A DNA stretch of 26,696 bases from Thermoplasmata archaeon. Its GTDB lineage: Archaea; Thermoplasmatota; Thermoplasmata; Thermoplasmatales; Thermoplasmataceae. Below are positions 8,337-15,840 of this stretch, piece by piece. Both the position numbers and the translations under genes were made by a program. The notes under the pieces were generated by a model. The model did not search any database and was not told where the DNA came from. It was given only the letters and a program-made list of their open reading frames with translations. Position 1 is the stretch's first letter, and each line of letters starts with the position of its first letter. The stretch spans positions 1 through 26,696 of the forward strand of contig JAJZLW010000159.1 of NCBI GenBank assembly GCA_021850505.1, written 5' to 3'.

Positions 8337-8354
8337 GATATCGAAATCGATATC
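8337..8354 (-). promoter_or_regulatory. Perfect inverted repeat, candidate operator of the ABC exporter operon
   Basis: GATATCGA (8337-8344), two bases AA, then TCGATATC (8347-8354): an 8-2-8 perfect inverted repeat. It lies 22-39 nt before the ATPase start codon, directly downstream of the TATA box at 8353-8360 and overlapping it by two bases, so a bound protein would cover the expected transcription start. The size fits a dimeric winged-helix repressor. No regulator gene is adjacent. Confidence 0.6.
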
Positions 8355-8360
8355 ATATAG
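8353..8360 (-). promoter_or_regulatory. TATA box for the ABC exporter operon
   Basis: On the - strand this reads CTATATGA, centred 41 nt before the start codon, which predicts a transcript with a leader of about 15 nt. It is unusual here in not being leaderless, leaving room for the inverted repeat between box and start codon. Confidence 0.4.
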
Positions 8361-8587
8361 TTAATGCAGACATACAGGTTGAAAACCCAGAACCATGGAA
8401 ACACGGAAAGCGGGTTATTTTCGGTTTAATTGCCAATTCATACTACGACTCCAAATCCCTGTTATAAGATATAAGGGGCCACTTTGACCCATGTACATTA
8501 TTATTTATTGAATTCACCTATCTGCAATAAAAGGATATACTATTTTAACGATTTAAAATAACAAGATTCTGTTTATGAGTTTTTTAA
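8361..8587. other. Intergenic region without a recognisable gene
   Basis: AT-rich spacer between the ABC exporter promoter and the start-less ORF. It contains a TATA-like TTTAAAATA at 8552-8560 on the + strand and one short chance-like ORF (8395-8487, 30 codons) with no family features. No RNA gene or repeat was recognised. Confidence 0.5.
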
Positions 8588-9595
8588 AGGCACCTGCGTA
8601 AATCATTATCCAAAACTGTTGTCTTTAATATTTCTGGAAACCCTAATTTCCCTGCACAGAATTCCAGCCAGGTAAGTACTGCCATACCTTACAACAGCAT
8701 CCCTCAACCGGGTGGACCATACGGATATCTCTGGGAGGAGGTTAAGTGCTATAATACCGGAACTATACATATCCCTGTATCATGGGTGTCGGCGAGTGGT
8801 GTTGCATATGGAGAGGTTAACAGTTTAATCGATTCGACCAGCAGTGTTAAATGGAATATCGGTCTTGATTTAGGTGCAGGTTCAAGCGGAATATCCGTGA
8901 GCACTGGATTCCAGGCAGGTGGGACTGTTTGGCAAAACACAAACGTTTTTTTGAAAAGCTGGACAACTGGAAACCCACCAGCCGATGGTTATGTCTATAT
9001 TGATGCACAAGCAACCGGAGCTCTCTTTCAACTCTACAAATACAACCCATATATGTGTGCAAGGTTTGGACTTGATTGTCCCCATCCAACAGACGATTTT
9101 CAGTACGATGCTTCTATCATCAATCCAGAGGTAAGTTCTACCGGAGCCATATGTGGGGGGGCATTACCAGGTGCCCCTCCAGATATCTCCCAGATAAGCA
9201 AGAATTTCTCGGAAAGCTACTTCGGCTTTTATGTTGGGCAGGGAAGTCCGAGCAACTCCCCGGCTCAGGAGATTTATAGCAATTCTTTCGTGTACGATTA
9301 TGCCTCTTGCGACACACAATGGATCAGTGTTGGCATCTCTGTCGGTGCAATTCTCGTCTGGATTCTTGGGCCAGAAGTTGCGATTCCGACAGATCTTCTA
9401 TTGAGCGTAGTTGGATCTATTTCAAGCTCGTCTACTGATTTGTCCTTGGGCGCTCTTTCATTCGATGCCCCGAACGGTGCGTCTGTTTACGTTTATGTAT
9501 ACGTTGGAAATGTAAACTACGAAATGACGAACGGCGAGACCGGAAGGATCCCCCTGATGGGAGGGTGTGTTATAGGGATTTACCAGGGTTTGTAA
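8588..9595 (+). CDS. Extracellular-looking cysteine-containing protein, 5' end missing or uncertain
   Basis: Family unknown. From GTG 8786 the protein has 269 residues, rich in Gly, Ser, Tyr, Asn and Thr and very poor in Lys and Arg, like archaeal surface or secreted proteins. The same frame is open another 66 codons upstream to 8588 (preceded by TAA 8585-8587), and that part is coding-like (for example PQPGGPYGYLWEEVKC), but it holds no ATG, GTG or TTG. Including it brings the cysteine count from five to six, an even number suiting disulfides. No signal peptide is visible in any upstream frame. A hydrophobic stretch near the C-terminus (SVGISVGAILVWIL) may be a membrane segment. Either a remnant that lost its 5' end, a rare start codon, or a real shorter gene from GTG 8786. 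The start given here is the limit of the open frame, not a claimed start codon. Confidence 0.5.
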   Translation, partial: RHLRKSLSKTVVFNISGNPNFPAQNSSQVSTAIPYNSIPQPGGPYGYLWEEVKCYNTGTIHIPVSWVSASGVAYGEVNSLIDSTSSVKWNIGLDLGAGSSGISVSTGFQAGGTVWQNTNVFLKSWTTGNPPADGYVYIDAQATGALFQLYKYNPYMCARFGLDCPHPTDDFQYDASIINPEVSSTGAICGGALPGAPPDISQISKNFSESYFGFYVGQGSPSNSPAQEIYSNSFVYDYASCDTQWISVGISVGAILVWILGPEVAIPTDLLLSVVGSISSSSTDLSLGALSFDAPNGASVYVYVYVGNVNYEMTNGETGRIPLMGGCVIGIYQGL

Positions 9596-9710
9596 TATTC
9601 GCGTAATTGCCCTATACCAGATCCAATTATGTGTCATTATTTGACAGCGCTTTCCTTTTGGAGCATTAAATAATCATACCAAAAAAGTTAATAGGAGAAG
9701 AGTAAATTGC

Positions 9711-10043
9711 GTGCCTATGGATTGCAACTCCCTCATCGCAATGATAGAATCAAAATACAGCAAGATGCTTGGTCCTTTCGGGCCGGAGGAAGACCTATCT
9801 GAAACTGACCGTTTGAAGTATATAGATGCAACATCAGAATTCTTGAAATGGATGGAAGATACAACGCTGAGAACTCCATGTGAATCAGGCGATCAGACAA
9901 TTTCTGCTAAACAATGTATTTTGAATACAATGAATGACGATCCAGATGAGTCGCAACATCCACTTCTATGGGAGTCTCTCGGCCTCTTTTCAAACGCAAG
10001 ACTCAAGCAGATATTCGGCGTTGAAATATTCTCTGACGAATAA
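9711..10043 (+). CDS. Small hypothetical protein, 110 aa
   Basis: Unrecognised soluble acidic protein with three cysteines (C5, C57, C68) and predicted helices at both ends; no membrane segment. The reading frame starts with GTG at 9711 and has ATG two codons later. AGGAG at 9693-9697 lies 13 nt before the GTG, a little far for a ribosome binding site. It follows the start-less ORF by 115 nt and precedes another orphan by 52 nt, in a stretch with no conserved genes. Coding status rests on length, an acidic protein-like composition and a usable start. Confidence 0.6.
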   Translation: MPMDCNSLIAMIESKYSKMLGPFGPEEDLSETDRLKYIDATSEFLKWMEDTTLRTPCESGDQTISAKQCILNTMNDDPDESQHPLLWESLGLFSNARLKQIFGVEIFSDE

Positions 10044-10095
10044 GTTATTTCCACTAAAAGTTTAATTAGTCTGCTAAAATCGATCCCGGATAAAA

Positions 10096-10437
10096 GTGGA
10101 TGAGAGAATAGAACGCAGGTTGCAGGACATTGTTAAAGCATTGCCTTCCGAGGAAATGTATTTTGAGGCATTACGGGATATTATTAAGGACATAATCAAA
10201 GAATATCTGAGAAAACAGATTAACCAGAACGCAGAGCTGAAAAAGGGCATAGCTGAAGCACTGCGTGGGTTTATGGAAGCGAAGCTCAAGGAATATGATT
10301 CCATGGCAAGAATGGCAAAGCTTACAGCGAGTTTGAGTCTTCTAGCTGCTCCCGAGTCCGTTAAAGACGAGGCTGTTAAGGACTTTGCCTCCGTTTTCCA
10401 GAAAGAGATTGAAGAGATAATAAGAAGAACGTTCTGA
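10096..10437 (+). CDS. Small helical hypothetical protein, 113 aa
   Basis: Unrecognised, highly charged and almost entirely predicted alpha-helical, with heptad-like Ile/Leu/Ala spacing in the first 70 residues (IVKAL, IIKDIIKEYL) and again at the C-terminus (KEIEEIIRRTF). A less charged middle section (AKLTASLSLLAA) could be an amphipathic helix. No catalytic or metal motif. A coiled-coil or small scaffold or regulatory role is possible but not shown. GTG start; TTTAATTA at 10061-10068 lies about 31 nt upstream and could be its TATA box. It converges on the DNA polymerase gene across a 250-bp spacer. Confidence 0.65.
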   Translation: MDERIERRLQDIVKALPSEEMYFEALRDIIKDIIKEYLRKQINQNAELKKGIAEALRGFMEAKLKEYDSMARMAKLTASLSLLAAPESVKDEAVKDFASVFQKEIEEIIRRTF

Positions 10438-10687
10438 TTATAATTTCATAAGATATTTTAGTTATTATGGCTCATCACACTTTTGTGTGGGTTGATAAAA
10501 GGGCAGATGTATTGGATACAATATATCCTGACTGGTTAATTATAAATCATACCGAGTGGTGATTTTCTAAAGATAGAAGTCATACGAAAAGGCTCTCATT
10601 TGCGGATGAAACATTATGAAGGTATTAACCTGACCAGCATGAAAGACCGGTGACCCGTTATGATATCAGTGGTCAGGTGCTTTATTC
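10438..10687. other. Convergent intergenic spacer
   Basis: 250 bp between the stops of two convergent genes. The left part is T-rich on the + strand (10441-10462), suitable for termination of the small helical gene, and includes a short CACAC-TTTT-GTGTG hairpin at 10476-10489. The right part holds the 9-bp inverted repeat described separately. No ORF of note and no convincing tRNA or guide RNA. Confidence 0.5.
10628..10678. repeat. 9-bp perfect inverted repeat, possible terminator or RNA hairpin
   Basis: ACCTGACCA (10628-10636) and TGGTCAGGT (10670-10678) are exact reverse complements separated by 33 nt. The loop itself contains the palindromes ACCGGT and TGATATCA. It begins 9 nt beyond the stop of the PolD small-subunit gene on the - strand, the place for a 3' end hairpin. 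Archaeal termination normally depends on U-tracts rather than hairpins, and no U-tract follows, so the role is open. Confidence 0.4.
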
Positions 10688-12103
10688 CTAAGATTTAAAA
10701 TCCTTGATGATTGTGCTTTTCGATTTCAGGTCGAAAAGCGTGAACATCGAAGGGTTTGGGCTGAAGTTCATCATCTTCTGATAATCCGTCTGCGATTGCC
10801 ACGTAGATGAGTTGACATACCTGACTCCCTTGTAATTGCCTATGGCGTGTGAATGAACATGGCCTGTAATGAAAATATCCGGAACCGTCTCAATTACGTG
10901 ATAATCATTAGGTGAAGGTATCAGCGGAGTTTTCCCACCATATTTTGGGGCAAGATGTCTTCTTCTAAGAAGTTCCTCTATTGCCTTCCCTATAGTACTG
11001 AAATTGAGACCGGGGATAAGCTCAACCATATCGTTCAGGGACATGCCATGGTAGATCAGGACATTCTTCCCTTCGAGGACAAGGTTATAGGGATTCGGAA
11101 GAAAATAAATGTTATTATTGAAATTCTTCTTCAGCCTTTCCGGAAGGACGGGCTGTGGTTCTGCCAGTCTCACGATATCATGGTTTCCAGGCATAATGAA
11201 TACCTTGATATCTTCCGGCACCTGGTTCACGTATTCTGAAAGCTTCCTGTACTGCTCAAGTGGTTCCAGTATCTCAAGATCTGAGTCCTGTCCCGGGTAT
11301 ACACCTATTCCGTCCACCACATCTCCGCTTAGAACAAGATACTTTATTCTGCTGGAATCCGTGTCAGAGCGCTTTATCCAGTTTATCATCTGAATGAAAT
11401 CGTTCTTCCGGAATGTTTTGCTTCCGACATGTATATCTGAAAGTGAGGCAACATATACAGGATCAGCCTTTTCATCATCTATGACCCTGTAAGGTATGTC
11501 AGGTCTGATAATTTCATTTGCAAATATTGTTTTCCTGTCACCCTTTGCAGACAGACCCCCTACAATTCCTATAACCTCATCCTCCAGTATAATCTCATTG
11601 AACGACTTCTTGTTCTTCATTATCATTACTTCAATCGAATCATCAAGATCCTCCACAAGAAGCCTCCTGTGACCATTTTTAGTAACAGAGACCTCAGAGA
11701 CCATTGCAACAAGCTTTACTTCCCTGGTATCCTCGCGGATCTTTTTAATTCCCTTGATGTCCGTTGAACCACGCATTGCACTGGAAAGAGATATGATCTT
11801 CCTAAGTTTTTCATACCTGCTGACAAAGTAGCCCCTGAAATCGTCCACAGAGGATTTTACCCTGACATCCGGAAGATATATCTCGAATTTTCTGTCAGAT
11901 GATTCATACGGAATATTCAGTGTTTGTCTGATCTTATCAACGCTTATGTAACCGGAATCAAGGGTCTCCCTTGTTATCAACCTGTTCACAAGATCACCGC
12001 TGTTACTTTTCAGCAGGAGATCCAGTGCATCAGAGGCAATTAGGAGGCCATGTGAATTGAAAAATTCAATTATCCTGGAACGATCTCTGTAAATATCCTC
12101 CAT
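10688..12103 (-). CDS. polB: DNA polymerase D (Pol II) small subunit DP1, 3'-5' exonuclease
   Basis: Small subunit of the archaeal replicative polymerase PolD, 471 aa; with the large subunit DP2 (not in this window) it replicates DNA and supplies proofreading. An N-terminal helical region is followed by an OB-fold (about 125-200) and a calcineurin-like phosphoesterase domain with all metal-binding motifs: SDIHVGS at 222-228, LSGDVVDG at 258-265, PGNHD at 305-309, YHG at 351-353 and TGHVHSH at 413-419. The PNP motif set is intact, unlike the inactivated eukaryotic B-subunits, so nuclease activity is expected. An AAATATAAA box centred 27 nt before the ATG and no Shine-Dalgarno indicate a leaderless transcript. 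It is divergent from the glucoamylase gene. Confidence 0.96.
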   Translation of the reverse strand: MEDIYRDRSRIIEFFNSHGLLIASDALDLLLKSNSGDLVNRLITRETLDSGYISVDKIRQTLNIPYESSDRKFEIYLPDVRVKSSVDDFRGYFVSRYEKLRKIISLSSAMRGSTDIKGIKKIREDTREVKLVAMVSEVSVTKNGHRRLLVEDLDDSIEVMIMKNKKSFNEIILEDEVIGIVGGLSAKGDRKTIFANEIIRPDIPYRVIDDEKADPVYVASLSDIHVGSKTFRKNDFIQMINWIKRSDTDSSRIKYLVLSGDVVDGIGVYPGQDSDLEILEPLEQYRKLSEYVNQVPEDIKVFIMPGNHDIVRLAEPQPVLPERLKKNFNNNIYFLPNPYNLVLEGKNVLIYHGMSLNDMVELIPGLNFSTIGKAIEELLRRRHLAPKYGGKTPLIPSPNDYHVIETVPDIFITGHVHSHAIGNYKGVRYVNSSTWQSQTDYQKMMNFSPNPSMFTLFDLKSKSTIIKDFKS

Positions 12104-12125
12104 GTCAGGCTTCAGCGCTTGGGAG

Positions 12126-12134
12126 TTTATATTT
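12126..12134 (-). promoter_or_regulatory. TATA box for the PolD small-subunit gene
   Basis: On the - strand this reads AAATATAAA and is centred 27 nt before the start codon at 12103, so transcription should begin at or next to the ATG. Confidence 0.6.
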
Positions 12135-12213
12135 TTCTTGTTTCTTAGATCTTGAAAGATCCATGACCATTAAAGAATTATGCAGGTATTGCATCTGCAG
12201 ACGGTAATATAAA

Positions 12214-14580
12214 TTGTCTGAAGCTTTTGGTGCTCCTGGGATGGAGCCAAGATGGACTCATGGGGACAAGGAAGGAGTTGGCACGACATATTCAACGTCG
12301 AGCAGGATCTGGTTCACTATATGGAAAGGCATTGTCACTGAGATATACTACCCGCATGTGGATACACCACAGACAAGGGACGTACAGATCCTGATCACTG
12401 ACGGAAAGACCTTTTTCCATGAGGAGAAGAAACTTGAGAACAAAACATTCAGACTTAACGATTTCAGCGCGGGTTACAGGGTCGAATCCGGTCCTTGTGA
12501 CTTATCTTATTCGATAACAAAGGAGATTATTACGGATCCACACTCATCCACTGTGCTGATCCATTATAAAATCCTGCCCGGTAAAGTAAAAGAACTAAAA
12601 ATATATCTGCTGTGTGCACCACATCTTGGAAGCGAGGGTATGCACAACAACGGTGAGATCCTGAAAGTGAATGGATCTGTCATCCCTTACGCCTATCGTG
12701 GTGATATACATATGGCAGTCCAGTCCTCATGTGGTTTCTCAAGAGGATCAGCCGGCTTCGTTGCCTACAGCGATGGATGGACAGATATTTCCAGGAACCT
12801 GAACATGGATTATGAATTCACTTCTGCAACTGACGGAAACATAGCGCTCACTGCAGAACTACCTCAACAGGATCAGTATGATTTTACGATTGCAGTTGCT
12901 TTTGGTGACAGCAGAAATAACGCAATACTGAAGGCTATGCAGGCTGCTTCAACCCCATTCAGCACAAAAATGGAAAGATTCAACGAGCAGTGGGAAAGGT
13001 CAAGAAGGCAACTTCTGGATCTTGGAAAATACTCAACCGATAAAGGAAATCTTTTCCAATCCTCTTATAACGTGTTAGTAAGTCATGAGGATAAAACCTA
13101 TGCCGGTGCTCTGATTGCCTCGCTGTCTATTCCATGGGGAGAAATGGCAGGTGATGAGAACAAGGGTGGCTACCATCTTGTCTGGGTCAGGGATATGTAT
13201 CACAGCTCTACTGCTGCAATGGCTGCAGGGGATATGGGGATAGCTGAAAACGCGCTGATATTTCTCGCAACTTCACAGCAGGAAGATGGTGGGTTTCCCC
13301 AGAATTTCTGGTTGACAGGAGAACCATACTGGCGTGGGATCCAGCTTGATGAAACTGCCTTTGCAATCATACTGGCATGGAGGGTAGCTAAAACCGGCAA
13401 ATGCGCTTTTGACCCGCATGAGATGGTCATGAAGGCCGCATCATTTATAGTCAAACATGCCCCTGTTACAGATCAGGAAAGATGGGAGGAGGCATCGGGC
13501 TATTCTCCCTCTACTCTAGCATCAAACATTGCCGCAATGGTTTGTGCTTCTGAATTCGCATTGGGAAGAGGAGAAAACAAGCTATCGGATCTTTTCCTGG
13601 ATTATGCGGATTTTCTCTGGAGCCATCTAGAACAATGGACGGTAACAAATAACGGCACTCTGGTACCGGGCATAAGGAGGCATTTCATCAGGATATTGCC
13701 ATCTACACCAGAAGAGTCTGACAAGGTTCCTGAAATGGAGAGTGCTGTACTTACTATAGCAAATCATGCTCCGGACGAAAACAATAAATTCAAGGCTTCT
13801 GAAATTGTGGATGGCGGTTTCCTTGAGCTCGTAAGATACGGAATCATGAAAGCGGACGACCCTCTAATTATTGATTCAGTTAAGGTCATAGATGCCGTGC
13901 TTAAAGTAAAGACAAAATATGGAGAAACATGGCACCGCTACAATCATGACGGTTATGGAGAGACCGAAGATGGATTCCCGTACACCGGTCATGGAAAGGG
14001 GCGTGCGTGGCCTTTGCTTGCAGGTGAAAGAGGGCATTACGAGATCGCGCTCGGAAAGGATGCAAAGGTGAGAATAACTGCAATGGAAAAATTTTCTTCA
14101 ACATGCGCCATGCTTTCTGAACAGGTCTGGGATTCTGATGATATTCCAGAAAGACATCTCTTCAATGGCAGGCATACGGGCTCTGCACGCCCGCTGGCTT
14201 GGGCGCATGCCGAGTATATCAAGCTACTGCGATCCGTACGGGATCAGAGGGTCTTTGATCTAATAGATCCAGTTTACAACAGATACTGCAAGCATGAGGG
14301 GAACCCTTCCAAGGTTGAAATCTGGAGATTTAACAGGAAGATAACAGAAGCCTCCAGAGATTTCAGAATAATCATTCTGGCACACAATGTATTCAGTCTT
14401 CATGCAGGAACGGATGGGTGGGACAATCCCGTGGACATCAGATCGGAAGCAATTGCCCACAGTTTCTACACAGTTGAAGTACCGGATTACATGATGAAAT
14501 CCAAGGAAATTAATTTCACATTTTTCTGGCCAGAAGCCGAAAGGTGGGAGGGAAGAGACTTTGTTATCAGTCTCCACTAA
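12214..14580 (+). CDS. Glycoside hydrolase family 15 glucoamylase
   Basis: Exo-acting alpha-glucosidase that releases glucose from starch, glycogen or maltodextrins; 788 aa, two-part prokaryotic GH15 layout with an N-terminal beta-sandwich (to about 280) and a C-terminal (alpha/alpha)6 barrel. The conserved family start AFGAPGxEPRWT is at residues 4-15. Substrate loop WVRDMYHS, general acid in RWEEASGYSPSTLA (E426) and catalytic base in SEQVWD (E636) are all present. No signal peptide, so it probably acts in the cytoplasm on stored or imported glucans. Start chosen at TTG 12214 because the family motif begins only 3 residues later; ATG 12241 would cut into it. TAATATAA at 12205-12212 is too close to this TTG to be its TATA box, so promoter and start remain uncertain. 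An MFS gene follows. Confidence 0.93.
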   Translation: MSEAFGAPGMEPRWTHGDKEGVGTTYSTSSRIWFTIWKGIVTEIYYPHVDTPQTRDVQILITDGKTFFHEEKKLENKTFRLNDFSAGYRVESGPCDLSYSITKEIITDPHSSTVLIHYKILPGKVKELKIYLLCAPHLGSEGMHNNGEILKVNGSVIPYAYRGDIHMAVQSSCGFSRGSAGFVAYSDGWTDISRNLNMDYEFTSATDGNIALTAELPQQDQYDFTIAVAFGDSRNNAILKAMQAASTPFSTKMERFNEQWERSRRQLLDLGKYSTDKGNLFQSSYNVLVSHEDKTYAGALIASLSIPWGEMAGDENKGGYHLVWVRDMYHSSTAAMAAGDMGIAENALIFLATSQQEDGGFPQNFWLTGEPYWRGIQLDETAFAIILAWRVAKTGKCAFDPHEMVMKAASFIVKHAPVTDQERWEEASGYSPSTLASNIAAMVCASEFALGRGENKLSDLFLDYADFLWSHLEQWTVTNNGTLVPGIRRHFIRILPSTPEESDKVPEMESAVLTIANHAPDENNKFKASEIVDGGFLELVRYGIMKADDPLIIDSVKVIDAVLKVKTKYGETWHRYNHDGYGETEDGFPYTGHGKGRAWPLLAGERGHYEIALGKDAKVRITAMEKFSSTCAMLSEQVWDSDDIPERHLFNGRHTGSARPLAWAHAEYIKLLRSVRDQRVFDLIDPVYNRYCKHEGNPSKVEIWRFNRKITEASRDFRIIILAHNVFSLHAGTDGWDNPVDIRSEAIAHSFYTVEVPDYMMKSKEINFTFFWPEAERWEGRDFVISLH

Positions 14581-14615
14581 TAATCTTGGTCACATCTTAG
14601 CATTAACATATACAC

Positions 14616-14623
14616 TATAAAAG
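14616..14623 (+). promoter_or_regulatory. TATA box for the MFS gene at 14651
   Basis: TATAAAAG is a near-consensus archaeal TATA box centred about 31 nt before the GTG start, predicting a leader of only a few nucleotides. Confidence 0.6.
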
Positions 14624-14650
14624 ATTATTTTAGCTCTGCAATCGGGTTGA

Positions 14651-15754
14651 GTGGATAGAAGATTCTCAGACCCGGTCATTGTCTCGCTTTCAAGTGCATT
14701 CTTCTCAATGGGATTCTTCGCGCTCACGTTCTCTTTTCCGCTGTTTGCAGACAAACTTCATTACAATGCTGGTTTCATAGGCTTTCTGGGCATATTTGCA
14801 GGTATTCCGTTTCCCGTATTCGCCTACCTGATGACAAGATTTGGCGGTAAAACATTGCTATCATCCCTGAAGATATCGATGATAATCATGATTCCCATTG
14901 TAATTATATTCATACTTTTCAGTGGAATTTTTTTCATTCCTCTGGTGATATTATCTGATCTTGCAGGAGCTGCTTTCTACGTTTCAGTAGAATTAGGTAT
15001 TGGGAATACTGATTCGCCCAATCTTGCTGAACGGTATTCAGTGGCCTGGGGCATACCAAATCTGGTATCTCCAGCCATAGCAGGTGCAGTCCTTGAAGGT
15101 CTTGGTTACCGGGACCTCTTCATCCTTTCACTGGTATTTTTCCTTGTTTCTATGATATTCATACCGATGAGGGGACTGGAAATCCGCGATAACAACGTTT
15201 CACAGAAGGGTAGTTTTTCAATATATCTCATAATGCCCATGCTATTTGGAGGGTTGTCTGCAGGGTTTTTCTTTTATGTGATGATACCTTATCTTAGATT
15301 AACAGGTTTATCCTACATCCTTATAGGTATAATCGGTGCAGTTCCGCCTTTTTTTTCAGCCACGGCATTTATTGTACTTAATAGAATAAGATCGGAAAAC
15401 TGGAAGACTTATGCAACTGCTTCAGCTCTGCTCCTGTCAACCCCCCTGGCCCTCTTTTTTTCCCAGTCCATATTGACTGTTGGAATGGTTTTTGCAATGG
15501 GGGGATTTGGTTCAGCAATAGCCTTTTCCAAGGGACTTTCATATATATCGAGAGGATCAACTCCATCGGTGGGTGTATTCTACTACGAAACTTTGTTTGG
15601 CATAGGCTTTATCCTTGGAAGCCTGTTTGGAGGTCTTATATTTGATTATTTCAAGTTCGTTGCTGTAATTGCAATATTTCTGCCTTCTTTGATATATTCC
15701 ATCGCGGTAATGTCTCGGGGATTGGGCAAACCTCTTCACACAAATGAGCAGTAA
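14651..15754 (+). CDS. Major facilitator superfamily transporter, short form
   Basis: A 367-residue membrane protein with about 11-12 predicted helices, short for MFS (usually 400-450) because the central loop is brief (around EIRDNNVSQKGS). The first helices and the loop MTRFGGKTLLSSLK resemble the loop 2-3 region of MFS carriers. It should be a secondary transporter in the cytoplasmic membrane; substrate unknown. Its own TATA box suggests separate transcription even though it lies 70 nt after the glucoamylase, so a sugar-related job is only a guess. GTG start; the first helix begins about 7 residues later. Confidence 0.8.
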   Translation: MDRRFSDPVIVSLSSAFFSMGFFALTFSFPLFADKLHYNAGFIGFLGIFAGIPFPVFAYLMTRFGGKTLLSSLKISMIIMIPIVIIFILFSGIFFIPLVILSDLAGAAFYVSVELGIGNTDSPNLAERYSVAWGIPNLVSPAIAGAVLEGLGYRDLFILSLVFFLVSMIFIPMRGLEIRDNNVSQKGSFSIYLIMPMLFGGLSAGFFFYVMIPYLRLTGLSYILIGIIGAVPPFFSATAFIVLNRIRSENWKTYATASALLLSTPLALFFSQSILTVGMVFAMGGFGSAIAFSKGLSYISRGSTPSVGVFYYETLFGIGFILGSLFGGLIFDYFKFVAVIAIFLPSLIYSIAVMSRGLGKPLHTNEQ

Positions 15755-15840
15755 AGATAACTTAAAGGGATATTTTAGTATGGTAAAGACGGATTTAACA
15801 ATCCAGAATATCATCTTTATATTCCGTACTGCATAAGCAT

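Noticed and set aside
8395..8487. 30-codon ORF in the spacer upstream of the surface-like ORF
   Set aside because: Too short, no ribosome binding site or TATA box at correct distance, no family features.
8575..8600. ATG followed by a T6 run that might frameshift into the start-less ORF
   Set aside because: The -1 slip on T-TTT-TTA leads to the wrong frame, and the needed frame has a TAA at 8585-8587 directly after the T run; no simple shift joins them.
10549..10612. tRNA-like stretch: CCGAGTGGT resembles the D-arm of tRNA-Leu/Ser, followed by a TTCT...AGAA stem
   Set aside because: No T-arm (GGTTCGAATC-like) and no acceptor stem could be paired; likely coincidence.
10603..10672. Possible C/D box guide RNA (ATGA- and CTGA-like boxes)
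   Set aside because: C box does not match RTGATGA and no second box pair has the right spacing.
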